Translations under genes and position numbers: made by a program
In this document: in pieces, positions 1-11,900 of the stretch
How the letters are laid out: each line of letters opens with the position of its first letter
How positions within the stretch are numbered: position 1 is the first letter of the stretch
The notes under the pieces: generated by a model
Told to the model about the DNA's origin: nothing
Seen by the model: the letters and a program-made list of their open reading frames with translations, nothing else
Database searches by the model: none
Assembly (NCBI RefSeq): GCF_022605725.1
Contig: NC_065557.1
Coordinates: 806,001 to 870,000, forward strand
Reading direction: 5' to 3'
From: Anthonomus grandis grandis
Taxonomy: Eukaryota; Arthropoda; Insecta; Coleoptera; Curculionidae
DNA: 64,000 nucleotides

Positions 1-980
1 ACGTGCTTCTGGATTAAACTTTAGGGTAAATAAGATTAATTTTCGTACTCCGTACAAAATATCAAGAAAAACACTTAGTTGTTAGTCACTTGGGCTGTTT
101 TCAATTCAAATTAAAAATTTGTCCTCAAAATACAAAGTTATAAGCTTTGTTCTCACAGCAGTAAGAAACAAGTTTTCGACAAATAAACATGCGCCATAGA
201 GTAAAATGCGTTCGCACAGAAACTTCTGATCGGTTTCAAATTAAAAGTTTAATGTTCTTACACAAATTCCTGATTGTCATGTGATAGTCAGACTTGTTTT
301 CGGATTTATTTCAAGCAGTGTCAGAGAATTCGGGTAGCTAGTCAACGCCGATCTTCGGAATATGAACGTATAACGTTTTTGTATAGTCCCTGATATTCGT
401 TTTCAAAAATTGTATTTTAAATTGTTGGATTAGTCTAAAAATACACATTAAGGAAATGGAAATTTTGTTGATTCCGATACAGACTTTTAAAGATGTATTT
501 GAAGAACGGATAAGCCGATAAGGCCTAAAAATCAAAACTATTTTGATGAAACTGTCTCCCAATTTAATAGAATCGAATTTTTTGACCATTTTAGAGTAAG
601 CTCTGAAGTAGCAAATAATCACACAAGCTTAAACTCTATTAATAATATACAGCTACATACTTTAAGGTTGTAGTGTAATTTTTTTTGTTTATGTTATATT
701 TATTTTCACATTTCCCACTGGCATAAAAAAGTTTTCTTCTCCACTCAACCCGTAGTGGTAATATTTTATGCATGCGCCTCAAAAATGGTTTGGACACGGT
801 TTCAAACTTGTAAGAAATTCGCAGTGAGAACAAACCTATAGTTACAACACAATAATAATAGAAAAAATTTTTTTGTCGATATTTTAATAATTGTCTTACT
901 ATTAGGATTTGTTTCCTGTTGGAAAATAAAAATTTGAATTAATAATATTAAAGATTAAACCAACTTTTTTATTATTAAAG
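1..980 (+). other. Intron of ATP7 upstream of the first visible exon
   Basis: AT-rich DNA upstream of the ATP7 splice acceptor (AG at 979-980). The short open frames on the minus strand have no recognisable similarity and runs of simple A/T. The conserved ATPase hinge and nucleotide-binding motifs expected upstream are not here, so the preceding ATP7 exons lie outside the window. Confidence 0.55.
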
Positions 981-1245
981 GAATCCCGTTGGCAGCTGGT
1001 GCCTTCAGTATGGTCGGATTCATGTTGGCGCCGTGGATGGCGAGTGCCGCGATGGCCATGAGTTCCGTTTCCGTGGTCGCTTCCTCACTATTGTTGAAAC
1101 TTTGGCGAAAACCGACCAGACGCGACCTCGAAACCGCCGAATATTTGGCGAGTCGTGACAAATGCACCCTGGACGCCATCTCGATCCATCGTGGACTGGA
1201 CGATATCGAGAGTATGGCCGAGGGCAGTCCCACCACCTTGTCTAG
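981..1245 (+). CDS. ATP7: Copper-transporting P1B-type ATPase, penultimate coding exon (last two transmembrane helices)
   Basis: This exon encodes the end of the membrane domain of a copper-exporting P-type ATPase (ATP7A/ATP7B/insect ATP7), which uses ATP to move Cu(I) into the secretory pathway or out of the cell. It opens with GIPLAAGAFSMVGFMLAPWM and continues MASAAMAMSSVSVVASSLLL. That is the family's signature final helix pair, with the conserved Met and Ser (M-x3-S type) copper-path residues. A cytosolic tail follows with RKPT, an SIHRGLDDI segment and an acidic stretch. The exon starts after a pyrimidine-rich acceptor (intron phase 1, completing a Gly codon) and ends at CTAG/GTACT with the Arg codon split after two bases. 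That split fits the next exon at 2832. The N-terminal metal-binding domains, phosphorylation and ATP-binding domains lie upstream of the window. The TTG at 989 is an internal Leu, not a start. Family assignment is from recognised sequence. Confidence 0.9.
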
Positions 1246-2831
1246 GTACTACTTTATCATTATTTAATAAGAGACAATATCTGGCTCAGTTGCATATGTA
1301 GGACTTTGATGTAGTGGTTATAAAGGTCAAGGGGTTTACAGAATAAAAATACTTACTGGTAAAGGGTAATACTGTAAAAGATTGGTAGAGGGTTGTATAA
1401 ATTTATATTTATATTAAGTGCACCCATATGTATGTTGTGTTCTCTTTTTAGAGCTGAAAAAACGAGCTGCAAATTTTTAGTTAATCCTCAGGCTTGAAAA
1501 TAGTCTCTTGCGGTGATTGGTTTGTCGTAAGTTATTTTTGTTTGTTTCTGTGCCTATCACTTTTCTAATAACGAAAATAGACGAAACATTCTTGGAAATT
1601 CTAGGAATGTCTTTCGAGTTGTTATTGGACTTCACTAACTTTTTAACTTGCCTCTTACTAACGTTTGAGTACCGCTTTAAAGTAACCTTCTTGCATTTGA
1701 ATTGTTGCTGTGTAAAACTGTTTTATTGTTGCTATTCTTGGAACATTAAAAGGCTAGAATTAGTAAACACCAACTTTATTAAAATGATAATGACTCTGTT
1801 GTCAAATTTACATCCATTTTCAAAATAGGAAATTTTCAGTTAAATATCAACACATATCATAAGGTTAATTTAACTTATTGATGTTGGATTTAAAATAAAA
1901 AGTAGAAATAGATTTATGTTACGCAAAAATAATACATATCTTCAAAGTAACTAAAAATTATTAACATTTTTATTCCTAAAATCGCTTATAAAAAATTTGA
2001 AATGTCAACACCGCAAGCAGAAGCTGATGTCATCTTGACAAACGGCTTTGTGTTGAAGTTCTATTTTTTTCTTTAGTTTTTAGTTGAAAAAGGTTGAGTC
2101 ATTTCAGTGTTTTTGTGAACTGTTACGATAGTAGACTTGTGTCGTTTGTGCCGCAACATGGGAAAAAGGCGATTTAAGTCAATCTTTTCACAAGTAAATA
2201 TCGATATTGTCAAAACACCATATCAAGGGACAACCGTCGTCATAACCGTAGAATAATAAAACTTATTAAGAAATCTATAATAAATATAAAATATTTAATT
2301 TCCATAAATGTAAAATTCTAATGAAGTACGTTAAAAAAACGCATAAAGAATTCATAAACGATATTTTTTTATAATTAAAAGCATAATCTATTAATAATAA
2401 ATATTTATCCTGTAAGTATTTCTTGACCACGTCACTGGTAAAGATTTCTTGTGTCGGGTGGAATCAACAATGCGAATGAGCGACGTTGTTGCCTTTTTCT
2501 CTAATACACGTTATCTATAGATATTTAACTTTTAATGTTGACTTCTTTATAGAGTATCTTATCATATTTTATGAAAAAAAAAAATGCTTCATATTTTATT
2601 AAAGAGGAATAATAATGTTTTGCGCCTCTTAAAATAATTCACAAATGTTTTTATTATGAAGCGTGTTTTTTGACATTTCTACATAAGCATTTGGCATCAT
2701 TGCAAAACTGCTCATAGTTCCCTGGCAATGCCTAACTCTAGCCTTTCGATGTTCTAAGTTGCTATTTTTGTTTGTCCCATATAAACAAAACGTAAGTCCA
2801 CTGAAAATAATCCAGATTTTGTTGGTCACAG
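1246..2831 (+). other. Last intron of ATP7
   Basis: Bounded by donor GTACT and acceptor TCACAG. It is AT-rich with no recognised element. A 32-codon open frame at 2158-2256 (MGKRRFKSIFSQ...) is in decent context but has no known relative. A second acceptor-like CTCTTTTTAG near 1450 would give an alternative short C-terminus; nothing else supports it. Confidence 0.6.
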
Positions 2832-2952
2832 GTTCCTTGGAAAAAGCGGCAAATCGTCAACTAAACAACGACTATTATCGGAGAGCGACGACAACCAGGT
2901 GGGATTTAGCGGAAAATCCCGAGAATACGACGTGGAGCAGCCTCTCATTTAA
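2832..2952 (+). CDS. ATP7: Copper-transporting ATPase, last coding exon
   Basis: C-terminal cytosolic tail of the ATP7 protein, 39 residues plus stop. Splicing from 1245 completes an Arg codon with the first base and leaves 40 in-frame codons to TAA at 2950-2952. The tail is Lys/Ser rich, has a di-leucine motif followed by acidic residues (QRLLSESDD), and ends EQPLI. Di-leucine motifs in vertebrate ATP7A/B tails direct retrieval to the trans-Golgi; a similar role here is inference. A poly(A) signal lies about 85 bp downstream. The acceptor is TTGGTCACAG. Confidence 0.85.
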
Positions 2953-3037
2953 TCTTCCCTTTTTACATTTTTTTTTATGGTTTAGTTACTTAACCACGCC
3001 ATGTTTTTTTTTTATATTCCTTATGTGATTTTGATAT

Positions 3038-3043
3038 AATAAA
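3038..3043 (+). terminator. Poly(A) signal AATAAA for ATP7
   Basis: Canonical AATAAA 86 bp after the ATP7 stop codon, followed by a T-rich stretch. It is the first such signal after the stop on this strand. Confidence 0.7.
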
Positions 3044-3339
3044 GCTATTTTTATCAAGAAATTTTGGGGTTTTCTTTCACGAAAATAAAACAATGATAAA
3101 GTTACAAATAAAAGTTTAATAAGCAAAAAAAAAACAAAAATAAAATTCCGTAACATTTATAGATCAAGTGAGCATATTTGGCGTAAAAAACTAAAACATT
3201 TCCCGTTCTCTTGATCTATTAAAAAAAAAAAATAAAATCCTAAGCATTTAAAGGAACTTACACCGTTAATACTTTAAAACAGTCACGCACCGCAGCTGAA
3301 TAACCTGCGGCACTAAAAATGTAACCTAATAATACTTCT

Positions 3340-5850
3340 CGTTTCAAGTAATAAAGTGATTCATAGCTGGCCAAAATGGGCATTCTGATTTATTTAACTT
3401 GCACCAGCAGAATCACTTTGTCTGACTTATAGAATATCCTTATTTTACTCCTATATGTCTAATTTAATTTATATAAAAAAATTAACTGGTGATTACCAAA
3501 ACGTACATACATACTTTGGTTTCCATTTTAACAAATATTTAAAACAAATTAATGATACCTTATGTACTAGGAAATAAATCAGTGATGACCAAAATGTACA
3601 AGTGAAAAGGCCTTTTCTGATTCATTTCGGTTATATTCGCTTTTTCCTCTTAAGTTTAATAAACTTTTTAGATTCTTCTGGAAGAACCATCATAAAATTA
3701 ATAACTAACCTAAAATTCTTAAAACTAATTGTTAAGTACAAAGAAATGAATCGGTGCTGACCAAAATGTACAACTAAAATGGCCTTTTCCGATTCATATC
3801 AGTTTTTACTCCTCGAATTTTTTATCTTTTTTTTTTAATTTTTACTTGCAAAAAATTATGATTAACTTATATTTAATAACTATGTACAAAAAAAATGAAC
3901 CAGTTCTTACCAAAATGTACAAATGAAACTGGCATTTTCTGATCCATTTTTGATTCAAAGTTTTTCTTTTTAGGACATCGCCTTGTCTACATTCTTGATG
4001 TACAAAGAACGTACGTCAAATTATGAGCCGAAGGGAAAAGTACAAATTAATTAATTTTAAAAACTTAAAATTACCTTAACCGCTAGGAAGTGAACCAGTG
4101 ATGACCAAAATGTACAACTGAATAGGCCTTTTCTGATTTACTTCGGTTTTGTTGCAAATATTTATCCTCCAATTCCTCATAACGTTAGAACTAATATCTA
4201 ACCTACGATTTCTATATCTAACTATAAATATAACTTAACATATGCGAGCGAATGAACCAGTGCTAAATATCTACATTATTTTCAGATTTATTCCGGTATT
4301 TAAGGCACGAATTTCGTTTTATTCCTACAGCAACATTTCAAAACTTGACTTAAAATCACCTTATATGCTAAGAAATGAATCAGTGATGACCAAAATTTAT
4401 CCTTCAGTTCCTCATAAAAAAAAACACCTTAGAACTAATATCTAACTTACGATTCCTATACTTAATAATTATGTACAAGAAAAATTAACCAGTGCTGACC
4501 AAAATGGCATTTTCTAATTCATTTTTTTAACTAGATTTTCATATCGGTTTCTACAGTAAAATGTACAAATTTTTCTATGATTGAGAATTATTAGATGAAA
4601 ACTATAAAATAACAGACCTAATATTAATAATGACCCAGTGACGAAACTGTACAACTTCTTTTGATTCATTTCGATATTTTACAAAATAATATTCAAGTTG
4701 GCTTTAAACGGTCGCTTTTCCCCATATTTTTAAACATTATTTCAAAAATCAAAAAACGTGGTTAAAAATCCCCTTATCTGTTACGAAATAAACTTGTGAT
4801 GAACAAAATATATAACTTTAAAATGTCTTTGTACATTTACCAGCATAAATGAATATAAAACCTAATACAAAAAAAAAATAGTGCGGTCCAAAATGTACAC
4901 CTGGAATGGCCTTTTCTAATTAATTTCTATTACATTGCCTCTTCTACTGCTCTAGAATTAATATCTAATAATACACGTAATTTATACACTTAATGTTATT
5001 TAAAAAAAATAAACAAAACGTTACACTAAAAGTTAAATTCAATTTAATTTGGTGGAAGTACGAGTTTATGGTTAAAAAGAAATCGACTCAGCACATACAA
5101 GAAAATAAACCACCACGCTGACCAAAACATACCATAAACCTTTTTCAGTTTCCTGTTGTTTAAACTGCTGATGAAAATGACAAAGTTTCGACAATATATC
5201 AAGAATTATAAAAAAAATACTTAAAATTACCTTATTTGCTAGGAAATAAATCAGTGCTGACCAAAATGTACATCTAAATAGGCCTTTTCTGATTTTCTCC
5301 AAAGTGAAATGCCAAAATTTACCTCTCGATGCCTTATAAACTAATATCTAACCTACGATTCCTATACCTAATGTGATATGTACAATAAAGATAAACAGTT
5401 ATGTCCAAATTGTGCAATTTTCAAATGTCTGCACTTTTATAACAGGAAATAAATAAAAAACTTTATACAAAAAAAAACAGTGCTATCCAAAATATCTTAC
5501 CTTATCTACTAAGAAATTAATCAGTGATGACCAAAATGTACAAACTGAAAAGGCCTTTTTTGATCAATTTCTGTTTTCTGCCTTCTACCAAATTAAAACT
5601 AACATCTAACCTATGATTCTTACGCCTAACGGTTATAAACCAAAATCTGACTAGTGCCAACCAAAATGAAGATTATTAACTAACTAAACAACATTTTTGG
5701 TCAAAGTACAAATATATGTATATCAACAATTAAAACATAACAGACTTAAATTTACCTTATTTTGCTAGGAAATAAATCAGCGCTGGCCAAAATATACACC
5801 TGAAAAAGCCTTTTCTGATTTATTTAATCCTTTTTAGGTTCTTCCGAGTG
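3340..5850. repeat. Degenerate tandem repeat array between convergent genes (units ~150-200 bp)
   Basis: About fifteen diverged units share the core AAATCAGTGATGACCAAAAT then GTACAACTGAAAAGGCC then TTTTCTGATTCATTTCGG. Clear cores occur near 3360, 3580, 3750, 3900, 4090, 4380, 4490, 4880, 5250, 5525, 5650 and 5780. Spacing is irregular (about 110-220 bp) and several units are truncated. Between cores are variable AT-rich linkers that often contain AACTAATATCTAACCTACGAT. The array fills the whole space between the ATP7 poly(A) site and the stop codon of the minus-strand gene, so it may form part of either 3' UTR or be plain intergenic satellite. No coding sequence is seen. Confidence 0.75.
5819..5824 (-). 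terminator. Possible poly(A) signal for the minus-strand gene
   Basis: AATAAA on the minus strand about 100 bp past the stop codon at 5923. It lies in a repeat unit that contains the same hexamer elsewhere, so the assignment is weak. Confidence 0.35.
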
Positions 5851-5922
5851 AACGTTCTTAAAACTATCTAACTTTACATTACTTCTATGTAGATAAAATA
5901 AAATTGAACCAAGTCTTCTACT

Positions 5923-5966
5923 TCACTTCTTAATTGACTTCGCCTTCTTCGCATCCAAATTCTCAC
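5923..5966 (-). CDS. Unrecognised gene, exon 9 (stop codon)
   Basis: 44 nt after acceptor TTCTTTTACAG, encoding ENLDAKKAKSIKK and TGA. The basic ending resembles a nuclear signal. The other frame of this stretch is open longer but does not fit the phase of exon 8. Confidence 0.6.
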
Positions 5967-8900
5967 CTGTAAAAGAATCAAAACTATTACTAAACCAAAT
6001 CGACTTTTTGTAAACCCCCAAGGAAATCTACCAAAAAAAAAAATTGAAATAACCACTTTAGACCCTATTCGCTTACCCTTTACCCTATTCCTTAGAGGGT
6101 AAGACCGTTTCTGAACCAACTTAGATAATTTCCTCGTTAGTTTAGAGGGACAGAGTTCCATTTCTCCTTTACTCTCTAACCTCTTAGTTCTCTTGCTTTC
6201 TAACGAATTATCCTTTTTGGTAACAATTGGGGTCCGTTGACGGAAATTGTACTGCTTAGGAGGCGTAGTTACTGGGGTGGTATCGGGCTGTTGTTCACTC
6301 ACTAAACATACATAAAATTTGGTCATTTTTAAGCTTTAAACAATGAGAAATTAACCAATTGAATACCTGAACCTTTAGCGCTCCTCAGTCTGAGTTTCCT
6401 TGGGCTTGACTTAGGAGTTTCATCTATAAGGAATTTAAATAATAAAAGCATTAAAATAAAGCGAAAACCCCAAATAAAATAACTGTTTTCGTACATTATC
6501 AGATAAACTACAAATTAAAAAAAAAAAAAAAATACTCACAAGTGGATAGAGGAGAAGCAAGAATGGAAGGGTTTATTTTGTTAAAGTTACAGAGATTTTT
6601 GATAGGATGGTAAGCAGTAATAGATAAAGCGAGTAAGTGCAATTTAAAAAAATCTGTTCGGGATATGATGTCCTTTATTGACATCTAATGTAGGGATCGA
6701 ATATACGTCAATAAATCTTAATTGCAGCATACATTTTTACATTATAACGGTGGTGAAGCCAGTCCACAATGAAGACGTTGAACATTTTAGAAATATGCAC
6801 TATTTGCCTTTATGTGACTGACTGCCAAGAATGAGTTTTAAAGGTTATGGTACTTTGACAACACCGTTAAGTTTAAAATTGGAAATCTTTCTTGGAAATC
6901 ATGAAGGCAATTTTTTAGAAAAATCATTTTTTCTTTGAGATTTCTAAGCCAATTTTGTCAACTCATTTAAGAGAACGTAACCAATTTCTCATTTTTCCAA
7001 GACACTTCTTTTTCAGGGAAATTAAGTGATTTTTATCATAAATTTCATTGAAAGAATTTTTTTTCATCGTATTGTTAAATGTCATTTTCTCATTAGCCAT
7101 AACATAAAGTGAAGATTGAATTGTCTGTAAGATGAACAAAAAAATAGCTTAATTTCCTTGGAAAAGAAGTGACTCGGAAAAACGACAATCGGTTGAATTT
7201 TTCTGAAAGAATTGAGGAAACGGCCTTAAAAACTTGGAAGAAAAAAAATAATATAATCGTAAAAAAATATGAGAAAAGCTTTAATTGTCCGTTCAAAAAT
7301 TAACAGTAGAAGATAACCTGCTGCTAACAGGGTGTTAAAGTTTTTAAAAAAATTGCCCGTGGCGTAACATACGGAGGGGCTTGGTCCTTTTTCGACTGTT
7401 AGATTCTCCTTTTAATTTGGAAAAAAATAGTCACTTTTGCAAAATTTTGATTTAAGGCACTGTTTTTAAAATATCTTAGTTTAATTGTACAGAAACGCCA
7501 GTTAAAATGCTACAAAAACAACAAAAAAAAGAAAATTAGGCTTGAATCTATAATAATATCTTATAATTATAATCTTATAAATTAAACCTGTCAAATGAAA
7601 TAATGACTTAAGGTAACTTCTGATCATCTTTTATATTCAACACTTTTATAAATTCTTGTCTTTCTGAATAATTAAATTAAGATATTTTAAAAACAGTGCC
7701 TTAAATCATAATTTTGCAAGAGTAATTATTTTTTCCATATTAAACGGAGAATCTAACAGTTGACTTCTTATAAAAAAAAATATTTTATGACCTCGCAGAT
7801 TTAAGGCAAAAAGTCCCTCCGTATGTTACGTTAAAAAGTTTAGGAGGGAACTAAAGAAATTAATCTTACCAAAAGCTTACTATAGCATTGGAGAGTATTT
7901 TAACCACTCATATTTAAAATTAATTATACATCTGTTGATCAGATTCCTTTTTATTCTTGTTTTATGTTAGTTCTTGCCTCTTCTGTTTTTAGTTTCTTCT
8001 TTGATGATATGAAATATGCTCCTATGTACAGGGTTGTCTTTTATATTTAGACAGAGCCTGGCTCGGTTACTATACGAGGTGGAAAAAAAAGTTTGATATA
8101 AACGTTATAGGGTTTACCTTAAATCGCCAGGAAATGTTATAAAATATAATACAGGGGTATCGCAAAATTAATAAAAAACACAAAGTTAATTTTTTTTAAA
8201 TGGAACCCCTTGTATATTTTTACTTTAAATGAAAGACATTTTTTTTCTAATTTCAAAAATATATAAAATGTTAATATTTAATTCATCATTTTTAAAAAAA
8301 TTTGGTTTTTTGAAAAAAAAAACCTTTGAGCCTTGTTTCTTTAAATATTTACAAATGTTGTATATGGCCGCCATTATTTTCAACGCAGTTTCTATAATCT
8401 TTGTCCAGTTTTAACAGAGCATTTGAAATATATTCAGGGTGTTCTTCATTTAAGGAGTTTATACTTCTTTGAATTTTTTCCCTTAATTCCTCCAAATTTT
8501 CACTTCTTTCCTTATAAACTTCATTTTTAAGATACCCCCATAAAAAACTATCTAGAGGAGTCAAATCAGGGCTGTTTGGTGGCCAGTTAATGGTACCATG
8601 GGTTCCAATCATGTTTTCTCTTCAATTTCTCATTTTCTAGAAACCGCAAATACCTATTTCCAGTCAAAGATCCTTGAAATATAATGGGTCCAATTATTTG
8701 GTTTCTAAGGATACCACACCACACATTTAATGACATTCTGCCCTGTTTTTTTATTTCGACGTATGCGTGAGGATTTGCTGGTGCCCACATGTGAGTATTT
8801 TTTCTATTATACATCCCTGCTGTTGTAAATACAGCTTCATCCGTCCACAAGATTTTATTAAAGATATCGTTATCTACGTTTTTTATATCTAACATCTGAT

Positions 8901-11900
8901 TACAGTATGTTAGCCTTCTTATTTCATGATTATTTGTTAATTTTTGTACTGGCATCAATTTGTAAGGATGATATCCATATTTCTGAAGAACTCTTTGAAT
9001 CTTAGATCTAGAGCATTGAAAGTGTCTACTAGCATCTACGGTTGATAAATATGGTTTTTCTACAAAAATCAAAGCATAAATTATAATTCTTATAAGGCTC
9101 TTAAATATAAAATAACTTTTTACCTTGAAAATATAATAAAATTTGTAGTTCTTCATCCGCGTTAGCTAAAACTGTTCGTTTTTTTCTTTGTAGATTTTTG
9201 TGGTTTCTCATACTCCTTTCAGTGTAATAAAAAGTGGACCTAGCAGGAACTCTCATTTCGGGATGAATACGGTGATATTCAGCTTGCGCTCGAGCAACAT
9301 TATGGTTGTTTTTGTAAAACAACCTCATAATTTCAAACTTTTCTTCTTCGGCATAACCCATATTCAAAAGAAATAGCAGAAACATTGACAGTGACAGCCC
9401 AACAAATAACATTATTTATTTTATTCTTACCGATAAACACCATAGCAACGGGGATTCGGGTAAACAGTTGTTTTATTTTTTTATTTTTTAAAGATAAATA
9501 TTGGGAAAACAGCTAAACCAAATATTAACATATTATATATTTTTGAAATCAGAAAAAAAATGTCTTTTATGTAATGTAAAAATATACAAGGGGTTCCATT
9601 TAAAAAAAATGAACTGTGTATTTTTTATTAACTTTGCGATACCCCTGTATTATATTTTATAACATTTTCTGGCGATTTAAGGTAAACCCTACAACTTTTA
9701 TATAAAACTTTTTTTTCCACCTCGTATAATAACCGAGCTAGGCTTTGTCTAAATATAAAAGACAACCCGGTACAATTAAAATGGATTCTGTATACTGTTA
9801 CAAGTCTAACCAAATAACTACTAGTATTGTAAATTCTAAGATTAGGAAGCTTCTAGCACAAGTTTGTAAATTTAGTAAATAAAGTATGTTTTAAATTTGA
9901 CTTGACTCACTTATTAAGTATTCCCTTATTCCTGTGTCATCCGGTATAACACCATATTATTTATATTACAATAACTTACCGTCAATCGTCTTTTTATCTG
10001 ATGGGACATTTTCAGTGAATTTTACTGGTTCAAGTGGTTTCTGCGTAGGTCCAATTGGACTTGACTCCACTTCATCCGCTCTCTGTCCGAATTCCAACCC
10101 ATCCAAACACTCTATCTCTTTCCGATTTAGCACGTAAGCGATCTTATTCAAACACTCAAGGTTTTGTTGCAAAACCTTCTTGGACGCCCCCTTATCCTCG
10201 CATCTCTCAGTGATTTCACTAAAACTCCTCCCGATTTGGTCCAAAGTGCGCCGCTCCTTATAGAGGCTCTTACGGATCCTCTTTGACGTCTTGGAGATTT
10301 TATCCAGTAAGGATTTCCTGCTGGCCCAGTAGTGCCATTTGCTGACCAGTTTTTGCATTTCCATGTCCAAAGTAACCCTGTCCGAACAGTTATGCCCTGA
10401 CCGGGTACACGGGAGTTCTCCTTGGAACTCCACCATTAGGGCATCTATAACCTCTTTGGAGGGTTTATCACTGTCCTCGAGCAGTACGAAGTGTTGCTTC
10501 ATGAAATTCTCGAAGCAATCGTTGGAAATACTTGAGGGGTTCGTTTCAGTCTTTTTTGAATTTTCCGCTTTAATCAGAGATGACGTTTCGTTAGTGAGAT
10601 TGATGCACAATTTGCGCCTAATTCCACACTTTAATGGCGTATTTGAGTTTAATTCGTCGAGTTGTGGTTCTGGAAGGACATTCCCTCCATTGGTGGTTTC
10701 CAAATTGGTTCTAAGAGATTTTTCAGGTTTTAAGGCGTCATGTGTTAATGGTTCTGGAGCATCGGGTGAATCGTTAAGATTAGTTTTGACATTCTCTGAA
10801 TTGGTTTCTTGGGGCGAACAATCATTAACAGCGTCTTTCTTAGTTGGCATTTCACTTGGTTCGCTTATAACAGGTTCAGCCTGATCGGAATCAATACTTT
10901 TCAAGGCTGAAAGACAGGTTTCCTTATTGATTGACAAATTGAGCACATTATTAGATCCTTCAATAACTGACTCGGCAGTTCTTAGGACACCAAGACCAGT
11001 TTCGCCATTAGTTTCAATGGATTCATCTACGAAAGTTTTTGCCATAACTAATCCAACAGTTTCGGGAGAACCAAGACGAGCTTCTCCATTAATTTCACCC
11101 GAAGAACTTTCCTTATTAGTACTCGGTTTTTCAATGAGAAGTTCTCGTTTAATAAAGACATCAAAGTGAGTTGATTGAGATTTTTCCATGGCAGTATCTG
11201 CTTTAGCTGATCCAACGACTTCCGGAGAACCAAGACGAGTTTCCCCATTAGTTTTACTTGTTTTTTCCGGGCGAGTGTTTGTCTTAACTAATCCAAGAGT
11301 TTCCGGAAAACCAAGACGAGTGCCTGCATTAAATTTAGTGGATTCTTCCAGGCGAGTGTTTCCCTTAAGAGTTTCCGGAGAACTTTCCTCATTAGAAACT
11401 GCCCCCGGTTTTTTAATGAGTAGTTTTCCTTTAATAGAGACATCAAAGTTAGTAGATTTTTTCATATCTGCCTTAGCTAATTCAACGGCTTCGGGACAAT
11501 CTAGACGACTTTCTTCATTAAATTCAGTTAATTCTTCCAGGTGAGTGTTTGTCCTAACTGATTTAAAAGTTTTAGGAGCACCAGGACGAGTTTCTCCATC
11601 CGTTTTACTTAATTTTTCCATAAGACTATTTGCCTTAAGAGTTTCCGGAAAACCAAGACAAGTTTCCCCACTAGTTTCATGTAATGATTCTTGCACGTGA
11701 GTCTTAGCAACGATTCCGGGAGAACCAAGACGAGTTTCTCTATTAATTTCAGTCGGTTCTTCTATGCGACCATTTGCCTTAATTGAACCAAGAGTTTTCG
11801 GAGAACCAGGATGAATTTCTGCATTTGTTTTAATTGATTTTCTTAAGCAACTGTTTGCCCTAATTGATCTAAGAGTTTCCAAGGAACTTAGACAAGTTTC

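Noticed and set aside
955..1236. Minus-strand frame of 93 codons over the ATP7 exon
   Set aside because: Antisense shadow of the recognised ATPase exon.
1440..1500. Alternative last exon of ATP7 after CTCTTTTTAG
   Set aside because: It gives a short unrelated tail. The exon at 2832 has a better tail and a poly(A) signal.
1517..1828. 103-codon plus-strand frame rich in Phe and Cys
   Set aside because: Starts at a GTG/ATG-poor site in an AT-rich intron with no family match; composition explains it.
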